DNA of 64,000 nucleotides, from positions 310,001 through 374,000 of the forward strand of contig BNUU01000001.1 in the NCBI GenBank assembly GCA_025997595.1, written 5' to 3'. The translations under genes and the position numbers were made by a program. Of this stretch, positions 52,386-60,200 are shown one piece after another (positions within the stretch are counted from its first letter, which is position 1; the number at the start of each line of letters is the position of its first letter). The stretch is from Spirochaetia bacterium (lineage in GTDB: Bacteria; Spirochaetota; Spirochaetia; Treponematales; Breznakiellaceae). The notes beneath the pieces were generated by a model that had not been told where the DNA came from, did not search any database, and saw nothing but the letters and a program-made list of their open reading frames with translations.

Positions 52386-53380
52386 TCGGCTTTGAACATC
52401 CCCTGATGATCCTTCTTGGCATAGCCTTTATTCCCATCATTATTTTTCTCCCTTCCCGGTTCAGGAATCCCTTTGCCCTATCACTGCCCCTGGGGGCGCC
52501 CGGGGGAATTCCCTTTAAGCCGCCTTTTAAGGGGGAAAGGTTAATTAGAATACTAAAGATTTTGGAAATTTGCGGTGTTTTTATTCTTTTTTTGGCCGCC
52601 GCAGGGCCGGTGAGTAAATCTTCCGAAAGGGTTTGGCTGAACCGGGGGGCGGACATCCTCTTTGTGCTGGATATCAGTCCCAGCATGGCGGGGATCGATA
52701 TGGACGGCCGCAGCCGCTTCGACGCCGCCCGGGATTTGATCCGGTCCTTTGCGGAAAACCGGCCCTCCGATGCGGTGGGACTGGCGGCGGTGGGGTACGA
52801 CGCGGCCCTGCTGGTGCCCCCCACGGTGGACCGGCGGGCCCTCTTTTCCCGGCTGGACGCCCTCAGGGTGGCGGAATTGGGGGACGGTACCGCCCTGGGG
52901 ATGGGGCTTGCCACGGCGGCCTTCCACCTGCAAAATTCCGCGGCCCCCCGCCGCTCCGCGATACTGATCACAGACGGGGAAAACAACGCCGGGGCAATAC
53001 ACCCGGAAACCGCTGCGGCCATGCTGGGGGAACTGGGGGTCGCCCTCTGGGTCGTGGGGGTGGGCAGCGGGGGTGCAATCCCCATCGACTATGTGGACCC
53101 CTTTACCCGGATGCGGCGGACCGGGATCTTCGATTCCCGCTTTGATCCGGAAAGCCTCCTGGCCATCAGCCGGGCCGGGGAGGGGACCTACATTCCCGCC
53201 CCCTCCGGCGAGGCCCTTGCCCTGGCTTTTTCCCGGATCGACGCCGGTGAGATGACCGTGAGCCGCTCCGGAAGCCTTATCAGGCGGAACCCCCGGCATG
53301 TTCCGCTCATCGCCGCCGCCATGGCAATTTTTGCCGCCCTTGCCCTTATCCGCCGGTATGTCCTGGGGGCCTGGGTATGA
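52382..53380 (+). CDS. batA: BatA-like VWA membrane protein
   Basis: A 332-residue protein with an N-terminal helix, a second helix (about 58-76), an exported VWA domain and a C-terminal helix. The MIDAS is DISPSMAGIDMDG, completed by DGTALGMGLATA and ITDGENNAGA. In Bacteroides and other anaerobes these genes were linked to aerotolerance, and in spirochaetes to envelope stress, though the mechanism is unclear. ATGA overlaps on both sides link it to its neighbours. Confidence 0.88.
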   Translation: MIGFEHPLMILLGIAFIPIIIFLPSRFRNPFALSLPLGAPGGIPFKPPFKGERLIRILKILEICGVFILFLAAAGPVSKSSERVWLNRGADILFVLDISPSMAGIDMDGRSRFDAARDLIRSFAENRPSDAVGLAAVGYDAALLVPPTVDRRALFSRLDALRVAELGDGTALGMGLATAAFHLQNSAAPRRSAILITDGENNAGAIHPETAAAMLGELGVALWVVGVGSGGAIPIDYVDPFTRMRRTGIFDSRFDPESLLAISRAGEGTYIPAPSGEALALAFSRIDAGEMTVSRSGSLIRRNPRHVPLIAAAMAIFAALALIRRYVLGAWV

Positions 53381-54372
53381 TCGAGACCTTTACCCTGGAT
53401 AATCCGGAGGTCCTCTTCGGCCTGGTCATTTTGCTTTTTTTTATCGTCATAAGGCTGATAGGGGACCGGAAGTACCGGGGATTCATTGCCTTTTTTGGGG
53501 GGGAGGGGAAGCTCTGGCTCCGCTACCGGTGTTCCCGTCTTTTTTTCTGGCTGTTCCTTGCCTGTCTTATCATTGCCCTGGCCTTTCCCCGCTGGGGGAG
53601 CCAAACCGTCACCGAATACCGCCGGGGCCTTGACGCGGTACTGGCCCTGGACCTGTCCCGCAGCATGGAAGTGCAGGACCTCCCGGCGTTCCCCTTTTCC
53701 CGGCTGGATCAGGGGCTGGAAATCAGCCGCCTTCTGGCGGAGAATTCTGCCGGAGTCCGCCTGGGGGCGGCCATCAGCCGGGGCCGGGGAATTTTGGCGG
53801 TCCCCCTCACCGACGATACCGGGGCGATAACCAGTTTCCTCGGGGGCCTCAACGGTTCCGCCCTTTCCGGCAGGGGAACCAACCTGGAGGCCCTGGTGGA
53901 CGCCGCCGCTTCCGCATTCCTGGATTCTTTCCCCAGCCGGCGGGTGATCATCCTTGTTTCCGATGGGGAAGCCTTAAGCGGCTCCCTTTCCGACGCGGTT
54001 GACCGGGCCATTGCGGCGGACATCACCTTTGCGGTTATCGGGATCGGTACCGAAGAAGGGGGACCGGTTCCGGCCCCTGAATCTCCGGAGGAACCGGTGA
54101 TGAGCTACAGGCGGACCCAGGTCTTGCGGAGCGCCGCCGAGCGGGGCCGGGGGATCTACATCGACGGGAACCGGGAGGACGCCGCAGCGGTTCTGGGGGA
54201 GTATCTGCAATCCCTTGCCCCCGAATCGCTTACCGGCGGCAGCCGCCGGGAGGGGAAGCCCCGCTGGGAGCTCTTTGTCATCCTTGCCCTTCTCAGCCTG
54301 GGAGCGTCGAAACGCTGCCTGGTGGAATCCCGGGGGCGGCAGGCGCCTCCGCCCGGAGGCACGGCGTCATGA
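53377..54372 (+). CDS. batB: BatB-like VWA membrane protein
   Basis: A 331-residue paralog of BatA with a similar plan: two N-terminal helices (about 11-30 and 52-72), then a VWA domain with LALDLSRSMEV (MIDAS), SGRGTNLEALVDAA and ILVSDGEALSGSLS. The loop EEGGPVPAPESPEEPV is an unusual insert. It overlaps batA and the TPR gene by four bases on each side. VWA proteins A and B are expected to form a complex driven by the MoxR ATPase. Confidence 0.87.
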   Translation: MIETFTLDNPEVLFGLVILLFFIVIRLIGDRKYRGFIAFFGGEGKLWLRYRCSRLFFWLFLACLIIALAFPRWGSQTVTEYRRGLDAVLALDLSRSMEVQDLPAFPFSRLDQGLEISRLLAENSAGVRLGAAISRGRGILAVPLTDDTGAITSFLGGLNGSALSGRGTNLEALVDAAASAFLDSFPSRRVIILVSDGEALSGSLSDAVDRAIAADITFAVIGIGTEEGGPVPAPESPEEPVMSYRRTQVLRSAAERGRGIYIDGNREDAAAVLGEYLQSLAPESLTGGSRREGKPRWELFVILALLSLGASKRCLVESRGRQAPPPGGTAS

Positions 54373-55004
54373 GCAGAGCCCCCGGAACCCTCAGCTTCAT
54401 CATACTCCTGTCCCTGCTCCTTTTGGGCGGCTGTTCCCGGCTGCCGGGGCGGTTCCTTATTATTGAAGGAAATTTTTACCATTCCCAGGGGATGTATACC
54501 GAGGCGGTTGCCGCCTACCTCCGGGCTCTGGACCATGGGGAGGGGGCGCCCGACGGTCTCATAAAACCCTTTGCGGAATATGGCCTTGGATCGGCTTATA
54601 TTTCACTGGATGAGGGGGACGCCGCCCTGGAACGCCTTGGGGCTTCTGAAGAAGCGCTGAAGGACCTGCCCCCGGAAACCGGCCGGGAACTATCCTACCG
54701 GATCCGCTATAATACGGGGGTAGTGCTTTTTGAACGGGGGGATTACGCAGCTTCTGCGGATGCTTTTAAACAGGCCCTGGAGATCGACGGCAGCCGGATC
54801 GAGGCAAAGCGGAACCTTGAATTGAGCCTCCTCTCCCTGTCCCGGGAAGCCTCTTCGCCGTCCCCGGTTGGGCAGGGGAGTGAGGGGACCAGGACATCGG
54901 AACGGGCATCCGCCCTATTCGATTATTTGCACCAAAAGGAACAAAGCCAATGGAAAAGCCGGGAATGGATAGAAGAAGAGCCCTCCACAGGCCCGGATTA
55001 CTAA
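54369..55004 (+). CDS. TPR lipoprotein of the bat operon (BatC-like)
   Basis: A 211-residue lipoprotein (lipobox LLGGCS, Cys about 22) with three to four TPR units: FYHSQGMYTEAVAAYLRAL, YGLGSAYISLDEGDAALERL, YNTGVVLFERGDYAASADAFKQAL. It ends in a long charged tail. BatC proteins in other bacteria are TPR proteins in the same place. The following batD starts well inside this gene, an overlap of at least 40 bases. Confidence 0.82.
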   Translation: MSRAPGTLSFIILLSLLLLGGCSRLPGRFLIIEGNFYHSQGMYTEAVAAYLRALDHGEGAPDGLIKPFAEYGLGSAYISLDEGDAALERLGASEEALKDLPPETGRELSYRIRYNTGVVLFERGDYAASADAFKQALEIDGSRIEAKRNLELSLLSLSREASSPSPVGQGSEGTRTSERASALFDYLHQKEQSQWKSREWIEEEPSTGPDY

Positions 55005-56566
55005 TCAGGCGTCTGCTGAGGGCGCTGCTGCTGGTTTTGGGATGGACCCTTTCTGGTCCATCCCTTTCGGCCCAGGACCTCCGGATACTGATCCGGACCT
55101 CTCCCGAAACCCCGTCACTCTCTGAGCCCTGGACGGTGACTTTGCTGGTGGATCATCCCCTCCCCTCGGAGGTTCAGGTCCAACTGCCCCCCCTGCCCCC
55201 GGGCCTTTCCCTGGAGCGGATGCATTCCGGGCCCCGGCTCGTCCAAAAGCCCGCAGGAGAGGCCGAGGGTGTAGCTGCGACCCTGGGGCTGACCGAACGC
55301 TGGACCGTGGTGGAATTTGAATTTTCCCTGCAAAACACGGGCCGGATCCTTCTTGCCCCTATTGCGGTGACCGCCCAGGGCCTGAGCGCCTTCACCGCCC
55401 CCATCACCCTGACCGTCCGGGGCGCGGAACAAGGGGAATCGAGGCCCCATCTGAGCTGGCAAAATCCTCCCCGGATCCTTGGGGCAGGGGAGCCTGCGGA
55501 GCTGACCCTCTTCTTGAGCGGCTGGGATCCCCAACGGCCCTTCCCCGAATCGCCTCTCTTCCTTCCCAAAACGCCCCCGGACGCCATTCTGGAACTTGCC
55601 GCCGGGACGGGCCCTCCGCCGGTGACAGCGGGCGAGGGGGTGATCCTCCGCCTCAATGTTATCCCCCTTGGGGGGGATCTTTTTACGCTCCCCCGGACCC
55701 CTGTCGTCCTTGGGGAATTCACCCTGGATGTGCCCGCCCTCCGCATCCCCGTGGCCGCCGCCGTCAATGCCGGGTCCGCCGCCGCGCCGGCCGGGATACC
55801 TGCGCTCCTGCCCCCGGCAGTCCCCGTTCCTGCCGCGGCGATACCCTTTCCGGCCATAGAGCTGCGGGTGTTCCCGCCCTTCCGCTCAGCCTGCGAGGGC
55901 ATCCGGGAGCGGGCGGCGGCCCTTTGGAACGGGGGCAGACAGGCGGAGGCCCTGGCGGAACTGCGCCGGAATGAGCGGGACCATCCGGCAGGGCCGGCCC
56001 TGATTCCCCTGCGCCGGGAAGCAGAACGGGCCCTGGGCTTTGAGCAGGTCCAGGGGGGAGACGAAAAATGGCGGCCCCGTCTTCTGCTGGGGGCGGGCTT
56101 TTTGCTGAGCCTGGTCTTGCTCATAATAACCGGCGTCATCCGTTTTTTCAGAAAAAAACACACCATCAATACCCCTTGCGCCGTAACCCCCGCCTCCTCA
56201 CGGGGTTATAACAGTATCAAGGGGCGAACCTTCGCCCCAAACTTCCCGGGAAGCAGGGCTCGGTTGGGTATTCTTATTATACTTTTTGTCATTATGGGAA
56301 TTTGTCTTTACGGGCTGGGGGATTCCGCCCGGCGCCTGCTGCCGGGATCTGCCCAATATGCCCTGGTCCGGGAAACCGAAGCCCGCCGGGTCCCCGAAGC
56401 GGAAGGGGCGGTAAATGTCCGGTTTAAGGCCGGGGAACGGGTACTCATTCGGTCCGGCCGCTTAAACTGGGCCTATGCGGAATCCCGGATAAGCAACGCG
56501 TCTCCGGGAAGCTCCACTGAAAGCAGGGCGGGATGGGTGCGGATCGGGGATATCATTTTTTACTAG
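54965..56566 (+). CDS. batD: BatD-like protein with C-terminal SH3-like segment
   Basis: A 533-residue membrane protein: signal peptide (LLRALLLVLGWTLSGPSLSAQ), exported BatD beta domains (about 40-270), a Pro/Ala-rich linker, a helix pair with LLLGAGFLLSLVLLIITGVI and a second helix (about 435-455), then a C-terminal part (about 465-533) with NVRFKAGERVLIRSGRLNWAYA and a final GWVRIGDIIFY, which looks like a bacterial SH3 domain. I prefer ATG 54965 over 54950; both overlap the TPR gene. The SH3-like end is not part of ordinary BatD and may bind the cell wall. Confidence 0.82.
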   Translation: MDRRRALHRPGLLIRRLLRALLLVLGWTLSGPSLSAQDLRILIRTSPETPSLSEPWTVTLLVDHPLPSEVQVQLPPLPPGLSLERMHSGPRLVQKPAGEAEGVAATLGLTERWTVVEFEFSLQNTGRILLAPIAVTAQGLSAFTAPITLTVRGAEQGESRPHLSWQNPPRILGAGEPAELTLFLSGWDPQRPFPESPLFLPKTPPDAILELAAGTGPPPVTAGEGVILRLNVIPLGGDLFTLPRTPVVLGEFTLDVPALRIPVAAAVNAGSAAAPAGIPALLPPAVPVPAAAIPFPAIELRVFPPFRSACEGIRERAAALWNGGRQAEALAELRRNERDHPAGPALIPLRREAERALGFEQVQGGDEKWRPRLLLGAGFLLSLVLLIITGVIRFFRKKHTINTPCAVTPASSRGYNSIKGRTFAPNFPGSRARLGILIILFVIMGICLYGLGDSARRLLPGSAQYALVRETEARRVPEAEGAVNVRFKAGERVLIRSGRLNWAYAESRISNASPGSSTESRAGWVRIGDIIFY

Positions 56567-56575
56567 GGGAAGGCC

Positions 56576-57094
56576 GTGAATTTTGGGGATATTCTGGATC
56601 AGTGGGACAACGAGACCGCAAAGCCCCAGGGAAAAAAGGCCGGGAGAAAGGAAAAGGGGAATTCGGGATCCGCCGGGAAAGGGGAGGCCCCGGCGCAGCC
56701 GGCAAACCCCCATCCTCTGGCGGTATGGCTTGGGAAAAACGATATTTACGATAAGGACGCCGAGGAGCCGGAGCTTCACGGGGCCAAGGCTGTGGTTTCC
56801 CCCGGCGAAAAGCGGCGGCGGCTCCTGCTGCGGAAACCCGATGCGGCAATCGACCTCCACGGCCTCACCCGTGACGAAGCCTGGATCGCCCTGGACGCCT
56901 TTTTCGATGATGCCAAACGCCGGGGCTTCCTCAAACTGGCGATCATACACGGCAAGGGGAATCACTCCCAGGGCGGGGCAATCTTAAAACATACGGTCCG
57001 TGAATTTATCGAACGCTGCCCCTTCGCCGGTGAAAGCGGCTTTGGGGACGCCGCATCAGGGGGCAGCGGAACAACATGGGTCTTGTTGAAATAG
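56576..57094 (+). CDS. Smr-domain protein
   Basis: A 172-residue protein with a disordered basic N-terminus (KPQGKKAGRKEKGNSGS) and a C-terminal Smr domain: DLHGLTRDEAWIALDAFF, IIHGKGNHSQGGAILKHTV. Smr domains are nucleases or nucleic-acid binders and are often attached to MutS2; here it stands alone. The start is GTG 56576, nine bases after batD. Its role in the bat operon is not obvious; transcription may simply run through. Confidence 0.85.
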   Translation: MNFGDILDQWDNETAKPQGKKAGRKEKGNSGSAGKGEAPAQPANPHPLAVWLGKNDIYDKDAEEPELHGAKAVVSPGEKRRRLLLRKPDAAIDLHGLTRDEAWIALDAFFDDAKRRGFLKLAIIHGKGNHSQGGAILKHTVREFIERCPFAGESGFGDAASGGSGTTWVLLK

Positions 57095-57115
57095 GCAAAG
57101 GGGGAGCGCATTCGA

Positions 57116-57370
57116 TTACGGGATGGGAACTTTGCTTGCTAATCCGCCGCATTTATCTCCGCTACGCACCTTGTACCAATGCGCTTCCAGGTCGCCGATC
57201 TTTTGCCTGTCGGCGCTTCTATCGATAATTTCTACCGCGTCACCGATGTTTAGATAATCCAAGGTCTCACAATTTAAATTCGGAGCAATGCGCAGACGAA
57301 CACGAGTATCATTTATCCGGCCATCGTATGTAACAGAAATTATATAATTTCCTGTTCCTTGTCCCGTGCC
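57116..57370 (-). pseudogene. Remnant of an SH3-domain gene without a start codon
   Basis: The minus-strand frame reads ISVTYDGRINDTRVRLRIAP, then LNIGDAVEIIDRSADRQKIG and HWYKVRSGDKCGG, the pattern of a bacterial SH3 domain, ending at 57116. The frame is open back to 57370 but has no usual start codon and runs into the 3' end of the XRE regulator gene. It looks like the tail of a gene whose front was deleted. This fills most of the gap 57095-57339. Confidence 0.6.
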
Positions 57371-57693
57371 TTACGAAGCAAGTCAATCACACCCAAAACG
57401 ACATCTTGAGATGCCGGAGACAGGTCGTTGAACAGACTGACCAACCGGGCAGATTTTTCATCGGTCTGATGTAGGGAAAACATGTCCCCGGTGCCTGTCC
57501 GGAGCCATGCCTCACTGACACCGAATTCGGCAACAATGAGCTTTATAAGCCGATCATTGACTTTCCGTAGATTGACCTCAACCCCCGCGATATAACCGCC
57601 TGACAGGGATAGCAGATGAGAGAAATCCCGCTGGTTGAACCCGAGGTTTTCACGCAATACCTTGATGCGTTGCCCTATTGTTCCGTCCATCAT
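57340..57693 (-). CDS. XRE-family transcriptional regulator
   Basis: A 117-residue repressor-type protein with an N-terminal helix-turn-helix (IGQRIKVLRENLGFNQRDFSHLLSLSGGYIAGVE) followed by a region common to phage-like or island regulators (LIVAEFGVSEAWLRTGTGDMF). The C-terminal helix (LVSLFNDLSPASQDVVLGVIDLL) matches the small protein encoded divergently at 57816. It probably controls the divergent promoter at 57758. Composition is AT-richer than the bat operon. Confidence 0.85.
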   Translation of the reverse strand: MMDGTIGQRIKVLRENLGFNQRDFSHLLSLSGGYIAGVEVNLRKVNDRLIKLIVAEFGVSEAWLRTGTGDMFSLHQTDEKSARLVSLFNDLSPASQDVVLGVIDLLRKARDKEQEII

Positions 57694-57757
57694 TTCCTAT
57701 AATGCCTCAAAAATGACTATTTCTCAAGCATTTTATGCCTATTTTTTGGAGAAAATG

Positions 57758-57787
57758 TTGACATATCTTACATATTTGGTATATAGT
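57758..57787 (+). promoter_or_regulatory. Promoter between the XRE regulator and the propeller lipoprotein
   Basis: TTGACA (57758-57763), 18 bp spacer, TATAGT (57782-57787). The spacer has direct ACATAT repeats (57761-57776), a possible operator for the XRE protein. Confidence 0.6.
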
Positions 57788-57815
57788 AGCTAATATGTAT
57801 GTATTGGGGCAATGC

Positions 57816-58010
57816 ATGACAAAAGACGCAAAAGTGTCACGATTGTTGGCGACATTCAACACATTGCCGGAATCCGACAAACATGCTGTCATACAGTTTT
57901 CGGAATCATTGCTTCATAGAGAAGACGGGGAAAATGGAAATATGATCAAACCAATCAACAATGCAAATGATGCAGTGCATACGAATAACGAGCAATATGT
58001 TGTTCCTTGA
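57816..58010 (+). CDS. Small protein related to the XRE regulator's C-terminus
   Basis: A 64-residue protein, MTKDAKVSRLLATFNTLPES then DKHAVIQFSESLLHRED. That helix aligns with the tail of the XRE protein (LVSLFNDLSPASQDVVLGVIDLLRKARD), with the same spacing of leucines and an F-N-x-L-x-x-S/A core. It has no DNA-binding part, so it may hetero-oligomerise with the regulator. I start at ATG 57816 (GGGG upstream); ATG 57795 is the alternative and would be leaderless. The lipoprotein gene follows 28 bases on. Confidence 0.55.
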   Translation: MTKDAKVSRLLATFNTLPESDKHAVIQFSESLLHREDGENGNMIKPINNANDAVHTNNEQYVVP

Positions 58011-58038
58011 AGGAATGTACATATTTTAGGAGACAATT

Positions 58039-59226
58039 ATGAAAAACAAGCTGTTCTTACTGGTTTTAGCAGCTTTTGTACTATTTTCGTGTGAAAATGC
58101 AATAAATGAAACTCCGAAACAAGGTCAAATAGAAACCCCTACTATTCCAGATCCCGTTGATCCTGCTTTTTGGTTTGGTGACATCTATACTGCACTAATT
58201 GGTAGAACACCGTTTACGGATAGTCATCTTGACATACCGGACAGTAGTGGGGTTGATAGCGTGTCTCAAATAGTAAATCGCAAATATATATGCGACGCTA
58301 TAAACGCAAAATGGGAGACTGCGTATACTCCTGAATCGGGGACTGCCCTGCAAGCGGCCAATTGTGAATATTTTCTAAAAATGGTAGATAAGGCAAACGG
58401 CGATAAAACCAAGTATGGTACTGGAATTTATGCCACTACACAGGTGATTGATAAAACCGCAGTCGATGATGCGGTTAATGCGTTGTGGTCACCGGATGGC
58501 AAGTTTGTAACAGTTGCTTATAATAGCAACAAAGCCGCCTACTCAACAGACGGCATCGGCTGGAATCCGGCAACATTACCAAGTAGTGCAAATTGGTATG
58601 GGGTTACCTACGGTAACGGTACATTTGTAGCAGTTGCTACTAGTAATAGCAACAAAGCCGCCTACTCAACGAACGGCATCAACTGGACTGAGGCAACATT
58701 ACCAAGTAGTGCAAATTGGTATGGGGTTACCTACGGTAACGGTAAATTTGTAGCAGTTACTGATAGTTATAGTAACAAAGCCGCCTACTCACCAGACGGC
58801 GTCAACTGGACTGCAACAACATTACCAAGTAGTGCCTATTGGCGTGGTGTTACCTACGGTAACGGTAAATTTGTAGCAGTTGCTTATGATAGCAACAAAG
58901 CCGCCTACTCACCAGACGGCATCGACTGGATTGCAACAACATTACCAAGTCGTACCTATTGGTATGGGGTTACCTACGGGAATGGTATGTTTGTAGCAGT
59001 TGCTTATAATAGCAACAAAGCCGCCTACTCAAAAGACGGCATCAACAACTGGACTGCGGTAACATTACTAAGTAGTGCCTATTGGTATGGGGTTACCTAC
59101 GGGAATGGTAAATTTGTAGTAGTTGCTGATAGTAACAAAGCCGCCTACTCAACGAACGGCATCGACTGGCCTTTGGCAATATTACCACGTAGTGCCTATT
59201 GGCGTGGTGTTACCTACGGCAAATAA
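58039..59226 (+). CDS. Lipoprotein with six near-identical propeller-type repeats
   Basis: A 395-residue lipoprotein (lipobox VLFSC, Cys about 18). After an N-terminal region (about 25-150) come six repeats of 39-41 residues, each of the form GNGKFVAVAYDSNKAAYSPD followed by a short GIxW...TLPSSAYWYGVTY segment. Asp-box-like spacing (YSxDGIxW) and the beta pattern suggest a six-bladed propeller, exposed on the cell surface or in the periplasm. The DNA of the repeats is also very similar, so the array expanded recently. Preceded by AGGAG. The final unit ends at GVTYGK followed by the stop. Confidence 0.8.
   Translation: MKNKLFLLVLAAFVLFSCENAINETPKQGQIETPTIPDPVDPAFWFGDIYTALIGRTPFTDSHLDIPDSSGVDSVSQIVNRKYICDAINAKWETAYTPESGTALQAANCEYFLKMVDKANGDKTKYGTGIYATTQVIDKTAVDDAVNALWSPDGKFVTVAYNSNKAAYSTDGIGWNPATLPSSANWYGVTYGNGTFVAVATSNSNKAAYSTNGINWTEATLPSSANWYGVTYGNGKFVAVTDSYSNKAAYSPDGVNWTATTLPSSAYWRGVTYGNGKFVAVAYDSNKAAYSPDGIDWIATTLPSRTYWYGVTYGNGMFVAVAYNSNKAAYSKDGINNWTAVTLLSSAYWYGVTYGNGKFVVVADSNKAAYSTNGIDWPLAILPRSAYWRGVTYGK
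58492..59223 (+). repeat. Six tandem in-frame repeats of about 120 bp
   Basis: Six copies, 117-123 bp each, share blocks such as AACAAAGCCGCCTACTCA and TGGTATGGGGTTACCTACGG. Length differences are whole codons. This permits unequal crossing-over without frameshift. Confidence 0.85.
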
Positions 59227-59495
59227 TGACAACAATTATTAAGCAGGAGCCGACTTATCAACCAGCTCCTACTTAATACCGAAAAATGTGTCAAAAATAC
59301 TACTTGCTACCTCTATCAATTGTGGCTTTTGTTTTTTGTGGTAACGCAAAGGTGCCTGGCACCAAATCTGATTTATTCATATAAATAAAACTAAATACCG
59401 ATTTTAAAAGTATCAATAGGGTAATAATCAGGGCCAGGATAAACGCATAGAAAATTTTCCTCCATGAAATACACCGAAAAGCTACAAATATGTAA

Positions 59496-59636
59496 GAATT
59501 TAACCACACAAAGGACACAATGTACACGAAGGAAGAGGGAAAAAAGAAGGTCCAGAGCGTTGTTCTCTAACTTTTCTTTCCTTTGTGCCCTTCGTGTCCC
59601 GGAACCCCTGGGTTCCTTCGTGGTTTTTTAAGAATT
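59496..59636. repeat. CACAAAGG-type dispersed inverted repeat
   Basis: Left arm AATTTAACCACACAAAGGAC then ACACGAAGGAAGAGGG; right arm TTTCCTTTGTGCCC, then TTCCTTCGTGGTTTTTTAAG. Intergenic; a GGTGCCTGGCACC palindrome lies at 59351-59363. Otherwise the stretch 59227-59689 has no gene I can support. Confidence 0.78.
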
Positions 59637-59689
59637 TGTTTCATCAGGCATTGATTGCAAAGTCTATGCGTTTATCCTGGATTATGGGC

Positions 59690-59718
59690 TTGACCGCAAG
59701 CATAATAAGGCCGATACT
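59690..59718 (+). promoter_or_regulatory. Promoter of a pair of tiny membrane genes
   Basis: TTGACC (59690-59695), 17 bp spacer, GATACT (59713-59718). The predicted first base falls at or near the ATG at 59725, another leaderless arrangement. Confidence 0.5.
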
Positions 59719-59724
59719 ATGGTG

Positions 59725-59844
59725 ATGAGTGGACGTAGGCTTCGCGGAAAAGATTATGTAGGATGTTTAATTCAGATAATCACGGTACTTGTCGGAATTC
59801 TATCAGCCATCCAGGGAATAACCTGGTTGCTGGAAAGGAGATGA
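59725..59844 (+). CDS. Tiny membrane protein 1
   Basis: A 39-residue protein with a basic N-terminus (MSGRRLRGKDYVG) and one transmembrane helix (CLIQIITVLVGILSAIQGIT) ending WLLERR. Starts ATG 59719 and 59725 are both possible; 59725 fits the promoter. It overlaps the next gene in ATGA. Too short to assign; size and charge pattern resemble toxic or regulatory membrane peptides, but that is speculation. Confidence 0.55.
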   Translation: MSGRRLRGKDYVGCLIQIITVLVGILSAIQGITWLLERR

Positions 59845-59939
59845 ATGTGTTTTCACTAATTATTGGTATAGTTCTTATTATTTGTGGTTCAATAGGTCTT
59901 GTTCTAAAAATCCAGGAAATTAAGGACAGGGCTGTGTAA
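59841..59939 (+). CDS. Tiny membrane protein 2
   Basis: A 32-residue single-helix protein (FSLIIGIVLIICGSIGLVL, then KIQEIKDRAV). GGAAAGGAG precedes the ATG, which overlaps the stop of tiny protein 1. A stem-loop terminator follows 21 bases after the stop. The full set of promoter, coupled starts, ribosome site and terminator makes this a real transcription unit. Confidence 0.6.
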   Translation: MNVFSLIIGIVLIICGSIGLVLKIQEIKDRAV

Positions 59940-59960
59940 CGGAATTGGGTAGGTAGAGCA

Positions 59961-59981
59961 AAGGGCGCCTAGCGCCTTTTT
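59961..59981 (+). terminator. Terminator after the tiny membrane genes
   Basis: GGCGC and GCGCC around CTA, preceded by AAAG and followed by TTTTT. Confidence 0.75.
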
Positions 59982-60074
59982 GACCCAATGGGGCCAGCCA
60001 CGGGCCGGGGTATCCCCCCCCTCATAAGTTATGGGAAAGTGGTATGTGCTGTTAACCAATTTTCCAGATAATCT

Positions 60075-60200
60075 TTATTGAAATGGGGCATTCAAGGCAG
60101 AATCCAGTAAATGATTGTCCCGTACGCCATCCAGGCCGCCGCTCTGACGTATCAGATCAGAATGGATTGCAACAAGGGTATCAAATGACAGTTTGATCAC
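60075..60200 (-). pseudogene. Truncated Doc (death-on-curing) toxin remnant
   Basis: GTG 60200 overlaps the antitoxin stop. The frame gives 41 residues, MIKLSFDTLVAIHSDLIRQS then GGLDGVRDNHLLDSALNAPF, which matches the N-terminus of Doc/Fic toxins (AIHxxLIxxxGGxxGxRDxxLLxSAxxxPF), then stops at Q. The Fic catalytic motif is absent, and the DNA beyond (59982-60074) does not resume the family. A deletion removed the active part. Confidence 0.72.

Noticed and set aside
58492..59223. CRISPR-like array
   Set aside because: The repeats are in-frame coding units of about 120 bp with no alternating unique spacers; no cas genes are present.
59300..59527. 75-codon minus-strand frame with a hydrophobic middle
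   Set aside because: Its start is inside the dispersed repeat and its end crosses a GGTGCC palindrome; no ribosome site, and codon pattern is not convincing.
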